From CAZAPG01 sp964486935 (GTDB lineage Bacteria; Chloroflexota; Anaerolineae; 4572-78; J111), in assembly GCA_964486935.1 (NCBI GenBank), contig CAZAPG010000052.1, positions 1 through 58,037 of the forward strand: a DNA stretch of 58,037 bases, written 5' to 3'. The notes under the pieces are model-generated. The model saw nothing but the letters and a program-made list of their open reading frames with translations, was not told the origin of the DNA and did no database searches. Made by a program: the position numbers and the translations under genes. This document shows, one piece after another, positions 34,553 to 42,246 of the stretch (the first letter of the stretch is position 1; each line of letters begins with the position of its first letter).

Positions 34553-35785
34553 ATGAAGATAAATGAAAAATGGCAAACCCTGATCTTATTGTCCCTGGCC
34601 GAACTTTTGGGCATGAGCCTCTGGTTTTCAGCCTCGGCGGTAACGCCGGCCCTGACCACCGTCTGGGATTTAACCCCCGGCGGTGTGGCCTGGCTAACAA
34701 TGTCGGTGCAGATTGGTTTTGTGGTTGGCGCGTTTTTGAGCGCATTGTTCAACATGGCCGATATCTGGCCGCCCCGGCTGGTTTTTGCCGGGGGGGCAAC
34801 GGTGGGAGCCGTCGCCAATGCCTTGATTGCGGCGGCGGCAACTGACCTGCCCCTGGCGCTTGGGCTGCGCTTTGTTACCGGCTTTGCCCTGGCTGCGGTT
34901 TACCCGGTGGGCATGAAAATTATGGTCACATGGATGAAAGAAGACCGTGGTTTGGGGCTGGGCCTGTTAATTGGCGCTTTGACCATCGGCTCGGCCACGC
35001 CCCATTTAATTAGAGGCTTTGGCGGCATTGAAGCCTGGCAGCCGGTGCTTTACGTGGCTTCAGGCCTGGCTTTTCTGGGGGGACTGCTGGTGTGGCGTTT
35101 TGGCCGGTTGGGGCCGTATCGAACCCCGCCCGCCCGTTTCCGGTGGCGTTACATTGGCGAAGCCTTACGCGACCGGGGCATTCGCCTGGCCTACTTTGGC
35201 TACCTGGGCCACATGTGGGAGTTGTATGCGATGTGGACCTGGATTCCGCTCTTTCTGCTGGAGGCGTATCGCCTGGCCGGTTCAAACGGCCAATTGGGCG
35301 GCTGGCAACCCGAAACCCTGGCTGCCCTGGCCGCCTTCGCCGTGATTGGCAGCGGCGGGTTGAGCAGCCTTTTGGCCGGACGCCTGGCCGACCGCTGGGG
35401 GCGCAGCCGCACCACAATTTTGAGTATGGGGGTGAGCGGGCTGTGCGCTGTGCTGATTGGCTTCTTTTATAGCAACAATCCGCTGTTGGTCAGCCTGATT
35501 GCCTTGATTTGGGGCTTTGCCGTGGTGGCCGACTCGGCCCAGTTCAGCACCGCCGTGAGCGAACTATCGATTCGAGAATACACGGGCACGGCCCTGACCA
35601 TGCAAACCAGCCTGGGCTTTTTACTGACGCTGGTCTCAATTCGTCTAATTCCCGTGCTGGTCGATTGGGTTAGCTGGCAATGGGCCTTTACCATGTTGGC
35701 GCTTGGCCCTCTTTTTGGGGTTTGGGCCATGTGGGCCTTAAAACAATCGCCGGCAGCGGCTCAATTGGCCGGAGGCCGGGGCTAA
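34553..35785 (+). CDS. MFS transporter (12 membrane segments)
   Basis: 410 residues with about 12 hydrophobic segments and an MFS-type loop after segment 8 (GRLADRWGRSRTTIL, about 284-298). ATG 34553 has AAGGAG as binding site. Segments such as LAELLGMSLWFSASAVTPAL are typical of the nitrate/nitrite-like or CynX-type branch, but the substrate cannot be read from sequence. It follows the FAD gene by 60 bases and is probably in the same transcript, so it may export the product of the cluster. Confidence 0.88.
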   Translation: MKINEKWQTLILLSLAELLGMSLWFSASAVTPALTTVWDLTPGGVAWLTMSVQIGFVVGAFLSALFNMADIWPPRLVFAGGATVGAVANALIAAAATDLPLALGLRFVTGFALAAVYPVGMKIMVTWMKEDRGLGLGLLIGALTIGSATPHLIRGFGGIEAWQPVLYVASGLAFLGGLLVWRFGRLGPYRTPPARFRWRYIGEALRDRGIRLAYFGYLGHMWELYAMWTWIPLFLLEAYRLAGSNGQLGGWQPETLAALAAFAVIGSGGLSSLLAGRLADRWGRSRTTILSMGVSGLCAVLIGFFYSNNPLLVSLIALIWGFAVVADSAQFSTAVSELSIREYTGTALTMQTSLGFLLTLVSIRLIPVLVDWVSWQWAFTMLALGPLFGVWAMWALKQSPAAAQLAGGRG

Positions 35786-35867
35786 GTGTACGGACAATCA
35801 CTATCTGCTGGATGGGGAATTAATCAAAACCAATTCTACAGGTGAAAAGGCGAGGTCTGCGGCCACG

Positions 35868-36803
35868 TTACCTTCTTAATTGATGAAGCGCCGACTGCAA
35901 ATCCTGCGCCAGCGGAGCTTCCAGGTGGAGCATTTTTTGGCTGATGGGGTGTTGAAAACTAAGCCGCCAGGCGTGGAGAAAGTGGCGAGCGAGACCCAGC
36001 GTATTCTTTTTGCGGCCATAGACCGTATCGCCCACCACCGGACATTTTAGCCAGGCCAGATGTACCCGAATTTGGTGAGTTCGACCGGTTTCCAGGCCAA
36101 TTTCCAGCAGGCTGTATTCGGCAAAAGGCTCAATAACTTTAAAGTAGGTGCGGGCCGGCTTGCCGTCGGCGCGGGGGGCAAATTTTTGCCGGTGGCGCGG
36201 GTCGCGCCCCAGAGGAACATCAATCAGGCCGGCCGGCGCTTCGGGCCGGCCATGCACCAGAGCCAGGTAAACTTTTTCCACCTGTCGCGTTTTGAACTGC
36301 TGCCGAAGATGGCGCAGGGCCATAGGCGTACGGGCGACGACAATGAGTCCCGAAGTATCCCGGTCAAGCCGGTGGACAATGCCGGGCCGGGTAAGCGCGT
36401 CGGCCTCATCAAATTGAGTCATTGTGCTTAAATCTGGGTAGCGGGCCAGCAGCGCATTGACCAGCGTGCCCGAAATGTGGCCGCGCGCCGGGTGAACCAC
36501 TATCCCGGCCGGTTTGTTGACCACAATCAGCTCGTCATCCTCAAAAACTATGGTCAGCGCAGACACATCTTCGGGTTGGGGTGTTTTTGGCTCCGGCGCA
36601 GGCAGGTAGACTGTAACTACATCCCCGGGCTGTACGGCGGCGCCGGGTTTGGCCGGTTGGCGACCAACCAGCACCTGCCCCTGCTGAATTAATTTTTTTA
36701 CCTGCGAACGAGATAGATTGGGGAGGGCCTGAGCCAGATACTGGTCAAGCCGAGGGGAAAATTGGTCAACCTGTAATTGAAGCGGGTGTTGACCGGCCGG
36801 CAT
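35868..36803 (-). CDS. rluD: RluD-type 23S rRNA pseudouridine synthase
   Basis: 311 residues. An S4 RNA-binding domain at about 13-75 (LDQYLAQALPNLSRSQVKKL) precedes the catalytic domain. The catalytic Asp is in GIVHRLDRDTSGLIVVA, and GRTHQIRVHLAW is the second hallmark. RluD makes three pseudouridines in helix 69 of 23S rRNA. It lies at the end of a minus-strand unit lspA-small gene-rluD, an order often seen with lspA and rluD adjacent. It overlaps the small basic protein gene by one base. Confidence 0.94.
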   Translation of the reverse strand: MPAGQHPLQLQVDQFSPRLDQYLAQALPNLSRSQVKKLIQQGQVLVGRQPAKPGAAVQPGDVVTVYLPAPEPKTPQPEDVSALTIVFEDDELIVVNKPAGIVVHPARGHISGTLVNALLARYPDLSTMTQFDEADALTRPGIVHRLDRDTSGLIVVARTPMALRHLRQQFKTRQVEKVYLALVHGRPEAPAGLIDVPLGRDPRHRQKFAPRADGKPARTYFKVIEPFAEYSLLEIGLETGRTHQIRVHLAWLKCPVVGDTVYGRKKNTLGLARHFLHAWRLSFQHPISQKMLHLEAPLAQDLQSALHQLRR

Positions 36804-37078
36804 TACGGCTGCTGTTTACCGTGTCTGGCTTTGTCTAGCGCGTGCTGGGCAATGCTCGAGTGGCTGCCCCCGGCCTGACGATAAGCCCGCCACCGCTGTA
36901 ACAAGCGATGTTCGTGCAGTAATTTAACCGGCAAAACGCGCCGGTCGCTATTGATGGTTGAGCGCAATCTAAAACCAAACACCCGCTCTCTCACCCGGCG
37001 GCCAAGTTGTCCGGCTTTTTTGCCATAATCTGTAATTTTGTTAAATATGGTTTCGCGTAAAGAGTTTGACTTACCCAT
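36803..37078 (-). CDS. Small basic hypothetical protein
   Basis: 91 residues, strongly basic (many Arg and Lys, including GRRVRERVFGFRLRS), with no recognisable domain. It lies between lspA (6-base gap) and rluD (start/stop overlap), so it is part of that operon. The charge suggests nucleic-acid or membrane-surface binding, but nothing more can be said. Confidence 0.6.
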   Translation of the reverse strand: MGKSNSLRETIFNKITDYGKKAGQLGRRVRERVFGFRLRSTINSDRRVLPVKLLHEHRLLQRWRAYRQAGGSHSSIAQHALDKARHGKQQP

Positions 37079-37084
37079 AATCCT

Positions 37085-37621
37085 CTACTTTTCCAAAAAG
37101 CTGGCGACTCGCTGCGACGAGTCCAGCTTGTTTTCTTCTTCCCACAGGCAGTAGCTTAATATTGCCACCCCCAGCACAATCGAGAGGTCGGCAATGTTAA
37201 ATATGGGCCAGAAGCCAATATCCACAAAATCAACCACGTAGCTTCGCAAAATGCGGTCCGAGAGATTGCCCATGGCTCCGCCCAATATCAGGCCCATACT
37301 TATCCGCACCCAAATATCGGTAATGGGCAAATGATGCGAAAAGGCAATAACCCCAATAACCACAATAATGGCAATCACCATCAAAACAGAGCCGAGTTGC
37401 GGAAACGTTCCAAATGCAGCGCCGGTGTTGGTAATAAAAGTGAACCTGAAAAGCCCGGCAATCATCGGGTGAAAAGTCCACGACTCGCCCAGGGGTATGT
37501 TTTGCACAACCAAAAATTTGGTTGCCTGATCCAGAGCAAAAATAATGGCGGCTACGCCGATAATGGTTGGAAAGGCCGCGCCTTTTTTTGTTGTTGAAGT
37601 TGTTGTCTCTTGAGAACTAAT
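37085..37621 (-). CDS. lspA: Signal peptidase II (prolipoprotein signal peptidase), apparent AUU start
   Basis: Removes signal peptides from lipid-modified prolipoproteins. The two catalytic Asp motifs are present: GNLSDRILRSYVVDFVDIG and FNIADLSIV. A start at TTG 37513 would cut off the first membrane helix. The frame upstream is open back to a TAG and encodes a normal first helix with the LspA-typical ALDQATKFLVVQNI. No ATG, GTG or TTG exists between the TAG and that helix. The best start is ATT at 37619-37621, about 9 bases after GGGAG. Rare AUU starts are known (for example infC in Escherichia coli). Several lipoproteins in this window would be its substrates. Confidence 0.88.
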   Translation of the reverse strand: MSSQETTTSTTKKGAAFPTIIGVAAIIFALDQATKFLVVQNIPLGESWTFHPMIAGLFRFTFITNTGAAFGTFPQLGSVLMVIAIIVVIGVIAFSHHLPITDIWVRISMGLILGGAMGNLSDRILRSYVVDFVDIGFWPIFNIADLSIVLGVAILSYCLWEEENKLDSSQRVASFLEK

Positions 37622-37693
37622 TGAGAGACTCTCCCTGCACCCACTCTATTAGTTTACCCCACCCTGGCCCAATCTGCAACAAGATTTTAGTCC

Positions 37694-37783
37694 TATGGTC
37701 TGTCCAATATTTTAGGACAGACAGGGGGGCGCGGGGGGAATCCCCCCAGTTTGTCCAGAATTCCTAAAATTCTGGACAAACCC
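37694..37783. repeat. Long palindromic intergenic repeat, copy 2
   Basis: Two hairpins, GTCTGTCC...GGACAGAC and GTTTGTCCAGAAT...ATTCTGGACAAAC, flank a GC core GGGGGGCGCGGGGGG/CCCCCC. The order GGTCTG-TCCAA..TTTT..GGACAGAC-AGGGGGGCGCG matches copy 1 (31108-31226, other strand). It lies in the 320-base gap between lspA and the YfhO-like gene, which otherwise holds only a promoter. Confidence 0.75.
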
Positions 37784-37858
37784 TTAGCCCTATGGTACGG
37801 GTACAACCTGAAATATTGTACCTGTTTCTTTCAAATTGACCAATTTGCCGCCAAAGAT

Positions 37859-37887
37859 TGTGTCTGGTATCGGGCTGTGTTACAATC
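37859..37887 (+). promoter_or_regulatory. Predicted promoter of the YfhO-like gene
   Basis: TTGTGT and TACAAT are separated by 17 bases, ending about 55 bases before ATG 37944. This supports the shorter protein start over the open frame at 37836, which would begin upstream of the promoter. Confidence 0.5.
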
Positions 37888-37943
37888 CACCGGAATTTTT
37901 AACATCGCCGGGAACAACTCTATTGGCTGCTTTTACCAGATTT

Positions 37944-40307
37944 ATGGGCCGTTTTTGGCCGTTTATTCTATTTATCAGTCTCCCGTTTTTGGCCTTTCCC
38001 GAAATTATCTTTGGCGGGCAAACGCTATATTGGTCAGATTTAAGCTGGATTCATTATCCGCGCCACATTTTTGCCGCCGAAGAGTGGCTGGCCGGGCGCG
38101 TTCCCCTGTGGGACCCTTACCAGCACAACGGCCTGCCCTTTCTGGCCGAGTCTCAGGTAGGGGCGTTGTATCCCCTGAGCGTTCTCTTTTTAACTCCCCT
38201 GTCGCCGTCAGTTGAGTTATCACTGTTTATTGTGTTTCATTTCACGCTGGCCGCCAGCTTTACCTATTTCCTGGCCCGGCTGCTGAATATGAGTCAGCCG
38301 GCAGCCACGCTGGCCGGGTTATCGTTTGGCTGTGGCGGCTTTTTAATGGCCCAGGTTCCCAACCTTAACATTATGACCGGCGCAATCTGGCTGCCCCTAA
38401 TTTTGTATGGCGCTATCCAAACTACCCGGCAACGCACCTGGCTGGTTGCCATGCTGGCCGGCATCCCGCTGGCGCTGCAAATTCTTACAGCCCAGCCTCA
38501 AATTGTATTTTATACGCTGGTAACGCTAACAGCCTATGGCCTGTACCGGCTGGCCGGCGATTTTTTTGGCGGGCAGTCGCCCAACCGGCGCAACGGGCGT
38601 TATGCCCTGGGCACAATATTATTGTTATTGGTAATGATGTTGGCCGGACTGCTGCTGGCCGCGCCGCAATTGCTGCCCACCCTTGAATTGCAGCAACTTT
38701 CGGTGCGCTCTGAGGAGCGCGGGCTGGAGTTTTTAACCAGAAACTCGCTGCCGCCGGTGATGTGGCTAAACCTGCTGCTGCCCAGTCTGTTTGGTAACAA
38801 TGTGGTCGGGTTTAAGGGGGGCGACCCGTTTCAGGAAGATTTTATCTACTCTGGCTTCTTTTCGCTGCTGCTGCTCTTTTTTTGCCGGCCGCAGCGCCGC
38901 ACCCCGGATATGCCCTTTTTTCTGCTGTTGCTGGCGGGTGGGGCGCTGCTGGCCATGGGGCGATACACGCCGCTGTACCAATATGTTGTTCAGTTTTTGC
39001 CGGGCTTTGCGCTGTTTCGCATTCCGGCCCGCTGGTTGATGGTGGTCAACCTGGCGCTGGCTATTTTGGCCGGGTTTGGCTTGCAAACCATTTTGCAGCG
39101 CGGCGTGTCTAAACGGCAACTGTTGACCATTTGCGCTGTTACTTTGCTAATTGCCGCCGCCCTTGCCCTTAGCTGGTTTTTTAGAGAGCCAATTCAAAAC
39201 CGGGCCGGCAACTGGCCCGAGTTTTATCAAAAATTGCTGGCGGCTTTCTACAACAACGCCTTCAGCCTTAACCCCATCTACCGCGAGCGATTGTTGATGG
39301 GCTGGTTGTTGCCGTTGGCCGCGCCGGCATTTTTATTGGCTGTAAATATGGGGGTCGCCCTGCTGGCGTTTATGCTGCTGGCGACACGCAAAATCAAGCC
39401 GGCTGCCTTTGCTGCCCTGGCCATTGCGGCCCTGTCGGTTGATTTGGCAGCCGCCGGAGGAACCACCATCAACCCGACCAAACCGGCCGGTTGGTGGCAG
39501 CAGCTTTCGGGCGGGGGGCGCTACGTGGTAGAAAATCTGGAGGCGGGCCGGGTGTTTCCCCTGGGCATGGGCAGCGAGGCCCTGGCCGTGAGCCATTTGG
39601 GGCAATATTTCCCATCGGTGTACCGCGTGCGCAGCGCCGGCGGGCACGGCTCATCATTGATGCTTCAACGCACCAGCGACTTTCTGAACGCGGCCCATCC
39701 GGTGCAGGCTATCCGGGTGCTGGGGGTACGCTACCTGCTCACCGAGGGGCAGATGGGCGCCGATGTGGCCGCCACCTATCCGCTAGTTTTCACGGATGAG
39801 CGCTCGTATGTTTATGAAAATCAATCTCCGCTCCCCAGAGCGTTTGTGGTATCCAACGCCATTTGGGTTGACACGCCCGAAGCGGCCCTGGATTATTTTG
39901 AAACGGCCAATCTTGACCCGCGCCAAACGGTGGTGCTGGAAGCAGCCACCCAGCCTCCCCTACCGGGCCGTTCAACCCCCGCAGGTACGGCGGTTATTAG
40001 GTTGGACACGCCCCGGCAAATTGAAATTCAGGTGGATACTACCACAGACGGCTATCTTGTTTTGTTAGACACCTTTTATCCGGGCTGGGTTGCTACCGTT
40101 GATGCTCAACCCGCGCCGGTCTATCGGGCCAACTACATTGGGCGGGCTGTTTTTGTGCCGGCCGGACAACATGTAATCAGGTTTGAATACCGGCCGCTCT
40201 CATTTACAATAGGCGTAGCGATTGCAGCTTTGATAACAGCAATCTTGACCGGGTTGGCGCTTTATGCTAAACGCAATCGCCAACAGATTTACAGACATAA
40301 TAGTTAG
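37944..40307 (+). CDS. YfhO-like multi-pass membrane protein (predicted GT-C glycosyltransferase)
   Basis: About 787 residues from ATG 37944; the frame is open from 37836, but a likely promoter lies inside that extension. It has about 12 membrane segments in the first 600 residues. The first extracellular loop, SDLSWIHYPRHIFAAEEWL then GRVPLWDPYQHNGLPF, is the typical acidic loop of the YfhO/DUF6541 group. An extracellular domain (about 600-760) and a last helix follow. YfhO in Bacillus takes part in glycosylation of lipoteichoic acid; here the sugar and acceptor are unknown. It is a single gene. Confidence 0.82.
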   Translation: MGRFWPFILFISLPFLAFPEIIFGGQTLYWSDLSWIHYPRHIFAAEEWLAGRVPLWDPYQHNGLPFLAESQVGALYPLSVLFLTPLSPSVELSLFIVFHFTLAASFTYFLARLLNMSQPAATLAGLSFGCGGFLMAQVPNLNIMTGAIWLPLILYGAIQTTRQRTWLVAMLAGIPLALQILTAQPQIVFYTLVTLTAYGLYRLAGDFFGGQSPNRRNGRYALGTILLLLVMMLAGLLLAAPQLLPTLELQQLSVRSEERGLEFLTRNSLPPVMWLNLLLPSLFGNNVVGFKGGDPFQEDFIYSGFFSLLLLFFCRPQRRTPDMPFFLLLLAGGALLAMGRYTPLYQYVVQFLPGFALFRIPARWLMVVNLALAILAGFGLQTILQRGVSKRQLLTICAVTLLIAAALALSWFFREPIQNRAGNWPEFYQKLLAAFYNNAFSLNPIYRERLLMGWLLPLAAPAFLLAVNMGVALLAFMLLATRKIKPAAFAALAIAALSVDLAAAGGTTINPTKPAGWWQQLSGGGRYVVENLEAGRVFPLGMGSEALAVSHLGQYFPSVYRVRSAGGHGSSLMLQRTSDFLNAAHPVQAIRVLGVRYLLTEGQMGADVAATYPLVFTDERSYVYENQSPLPRAFVVSNAIWVDTPEAALDYFETANLDPRQTVVLEAATQPPLPGRSTPAGTAVIRLDTPRQIEIQVDTTTDGYLVLLDTFYPGWVATVDAQPAPVYRANYIGRAVFVPAGQHVIRFEYRPLSFTIGVAIAALITAILTGLALYAKRNRQQIYRHNS

Positions 40308-40415
40308 AAAGTCTGGCTGGACAAAGCTTTTGGCTTGTGCTAAACTCTTAGAAATTAACAAAACCTGCAAGGGTTTCATTCAAATTATCATTACCGAAAC
40401 TTTAAATTGAGATAA

Positions 40416-40796
40416 ATGAGTCAAAAGGCGCGCGTTTTATGCATAGATGACGAGCCAGGCGTGATTGAGCTGGTTAGCCTCATCTTGAAAACCCAAAACA
40501 TTCAGGTGGTGGGGGCTAACAGCGGCAAAGAAGGCTTAACTCTGATGCGGTCTGACCCCCCCGATGCGGTATTGCTTGATATCATGATGCCCGAAATGGA
40601 CGGCTGGGAAGTTTACAAAGAAATGCAGGCCGATGATACCCTCAAGCATATTCCGGTTATCATCGTTACCGCCAGAAACAGCTCGTTTGAAGAGGTGATT
40701 GCCAGAGAGCGGGCCGGCGTTAGCGATTACGTGACCAAACCCTTTCTACCAAACGACTTGCGGAAAAGCCTGACCAGAGTGCTGGAGCTAAACTAG
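40416..40796 (+). CDS. Stand-alone response regulator receiver protein
   Basis: 126 residues, a receiver domain only. CIDDEPG gives the acidic pocket, VLLDIMMPEMDG the phosphorylated Asp, and VTKPFLPND the conserved Lys. Without an output domain it should act by protein-protein contacts or as a phosphate sink. A second similar protein starts eight bases after its stop, so the pair is co-transcribed. No kinase is adjacent. Confidence 0.93.
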   Translation: MSQKARVLCIDDEPGVIELVSLILKTQNIQVVGANSGKEGLTLMRSDPPDAVLLDIMMPEMDGWEVYKEMQADDTLKHIPVIIVTARNSSFEEVIARERAGVSDYVTKPFLPNDLRKSLTRVLELN

Positions 40797-40804
40797 GATA
40801 ACTC

Positions 40805-41179
40805 ATGGCTGATAAAAAGCGGATCCTCGTTATCGAAGACGAAGCAGAAATGATTGACCTGACCCGTATTGTCCTGGAGCGCGAAGGCTACGAGGTTATT
40901 GGCGCGGTGGGGGGAGCGCGCGGTTTAGAACTGATTAAGGCAGAAAAGCCGGATCTGGTTTTGCTAGACTTGATGATGCCAGATATCGGCGGCTGGGAAG
41001 TATATCGTCAGGTTAAAGCCGACCCCGAACTGGCCCACATTCCGGTAATTGTGGTAACGGCCAAGGCCCAAAGCATCGACAAGGTTTTGGGCCTCCAAGT
41101 AGCCAAAGTAGACGATTACATCACCAAACCTTTTGGCCCCAAAGAGTTGCTAGAAAGCATCAGCCGCATTTTGCAGTAA
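40805..41179 (+). CDS. Stand-alone response regulator receiver protein, second of a pair
   Basis: 124 residues, receiver only, with VIEDEAEM, VLLDLMMPDIGGWEVYR (phospho-Asp) and ITKPFGPKE. It resembles the upstream protein (GGWEVY versus DGWEVY) and probably arose by duplication. It is followed within ten bases by tRNA-Arg. Partners unknown. Confidence 0.93.
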   Translation: MADKKRILVIEDEAEMIDLTRIVLEREGYEVIGAVGGARGLELIKAEKPDLVLLDLMMPDIGGWEVYRQVKADPELAHIPVIVVTAKAQSIDKVLGLQVAKVDDYITKPFGPKELLESISRILQ

Positions 41180-41188
41180 TACCCGCGT

Positions 41189-41261
41189 GCCCCGGTAGCT
41201 CAATGGATAGAGCAACTGCCTTCTAAGCAGTAGGTTACAGGTTCGAGTCCTGTCCGGGGCG
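41189..41261 (+). tRNA. tRNA-Arg (anticodon UCU)
   Basis: The acceptor stem GCCCCGG pairs with CCGGGGC. The D arm GCTC...GAGC, anticodon arm ACTGC-CTTCTAA-GCAGT with anticodon TCT (41222-41224), and T arm ACAGG-TTCGAGT-CCTGT are all intact, and the discriminator base is G. CCA is not encoded. It reads AGA codons. A terminator follows at 41284. Confidence 0.97.
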
Positions 41262-41283
41262 TTGAAATAAGGCGATACTTCAA

Positions 41284-41326
41284 AACAGCCCGGTTTTTTA
41301 TGAAACGGCCGGGTTGTTTTATTATT
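41284..41326 (+). terminator. Rho-independent terminator after tRNA-Arg
   Basis: AACAGCCCGG pairs with CCGGGTTGTT (one G-U) and is followed by TTATT. It ends the receiver-pair/tRNA transcript. Confidence 0.75.
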
Positions 41327-41356
41327 CAGAAGTAACTACTTGGGCCAGCTATTGGA

Positions 41357-41448
41357 ACACAGAGAGTCACAAAGAAACCACAGAGATGCGCGGAGATTTT
41401 TATAAATTTCTCTGCGAATCTCTGCGCTCTCTTTGCGTAACTCTGTGT
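41357..41448. repeat. 92-base imperfect palindrome of the ACACAGAG type
   Basis: The left arm ACACAGAGAGTCACAAAG and the right arm ending CTTTGCGTAACTCTGTGT are reverse complements over about 43 bases each, with roughly a quarter mismatches. Such ACACAGAG-rich palindromes are common interspersed repeats in many bacteria. It fills most of the gap between tRNA-Arg and the DUF2085 gene. Confidence 0.7.
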
Positions 41449-41479
41449 ACCTGAGCCGTTACATTCAAGACACTTACCT

Positions 41480-42244
41480 ATGCGCCCAAAAAATCATAAT
41501 CGACCCGCCGTTACAGGACCCGCTCGAACCGTGGTGATTATTTTGCAAAAGGCCATCTTGGGGCTGGCTCGCTACTGGTTTTTGCTGGCTACCCTGCTGG
41601 CCGGAACTATTTTGGCGCTGGGGTTTTTGGCCCCGGCCCTCATGGCCGAAGGCTACGCGCCCGCCGGCCAGGCCATTTACCGCTTTTTAGCCCCTCATAA
41701 TCATCAATTACCCCAACGCTCCTATTTTTTGTTTGGACAAACCGGCGCGTCGCTCTCCTACTCGCGGGAGCAGGTGCTGCAATTTGGGGCCAACCCGAAC
41801 AATTTGCAAGCCTTTGTGGGCAACGCTCGGGTGGGTTACAAAACCGCCCTCAACCAGCGGATGATTGCCATTTTCATCGGAATTTTTGGGGGCGGTTTAC
41901 TCTGGGGCGTTGCCGGGCAGCGTCCCCGGCTAAAATTTGTCTGGTTTCTGGCAATGACTTTGCCCTTAATTTTTGACGGCCTGAGCCATATGGTCAGCGA
42001 AAACAGCGGCGAAGGTTTCCGGCAGAGTAACGCCTGGGCCGTCGCGCTGACCGGCGGTATCTTTGCCGACTCCTTTTACACGGGCGTCACCATTGGCAGC
42101 CTTAACTGGTGGCTGCGCGCGCTAACCGGCTTGCTGTTTGGCCTGGGGTTGGCCTGGTATCTTTACACCTTCCTGGCCGGCAGGTTCCTGGCCATTCGAG
42201 TCAGGCTTGAACCCAAACTAAGAAAAGTTGGGGCGATACAGTAA
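41480..42244 (+). CDS. DUF2085-family membrane protein
   Basis: 254 residues with four or five membrane helices. The region FLAPHNHQLPQRSYFLFGQ matches the 'CHQxPxRSFFxxG' signature of DUF2085. However, the Cys that is usual in front of HQLP is Asn here, and a second Cys is also missing. LPLIFDGLSHMVSENSGEGFRQSN is also typical. Function of the family is unknown. It is convergent with the propeller-protein gene, two bases apart. Confidence 0.78.
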   Translation: MRPKNHNRPAVTGPARTVVIILQKAILGLARYWFLLATLLAGTILALGFLAPALMAEGYAPAGQAIYRFLAPHNHQLPQRSYFLFGQTGASLSYSREQVLQFGANPNNLQAFVGNARVGYKTALNQRMIAIFIGIFGGGLLWGVAGQRPRLKFVWFLAMTLPLIFDGLSHMVSENSGEGFRQSNAWAVALTGGIFADSFYTGVTIGSLNWWLRALTGLLFGLGLAWYLYTFLAGRFLAIRVRLEPKLRKVGAIQ

Positions 42245-42246
42245 TT

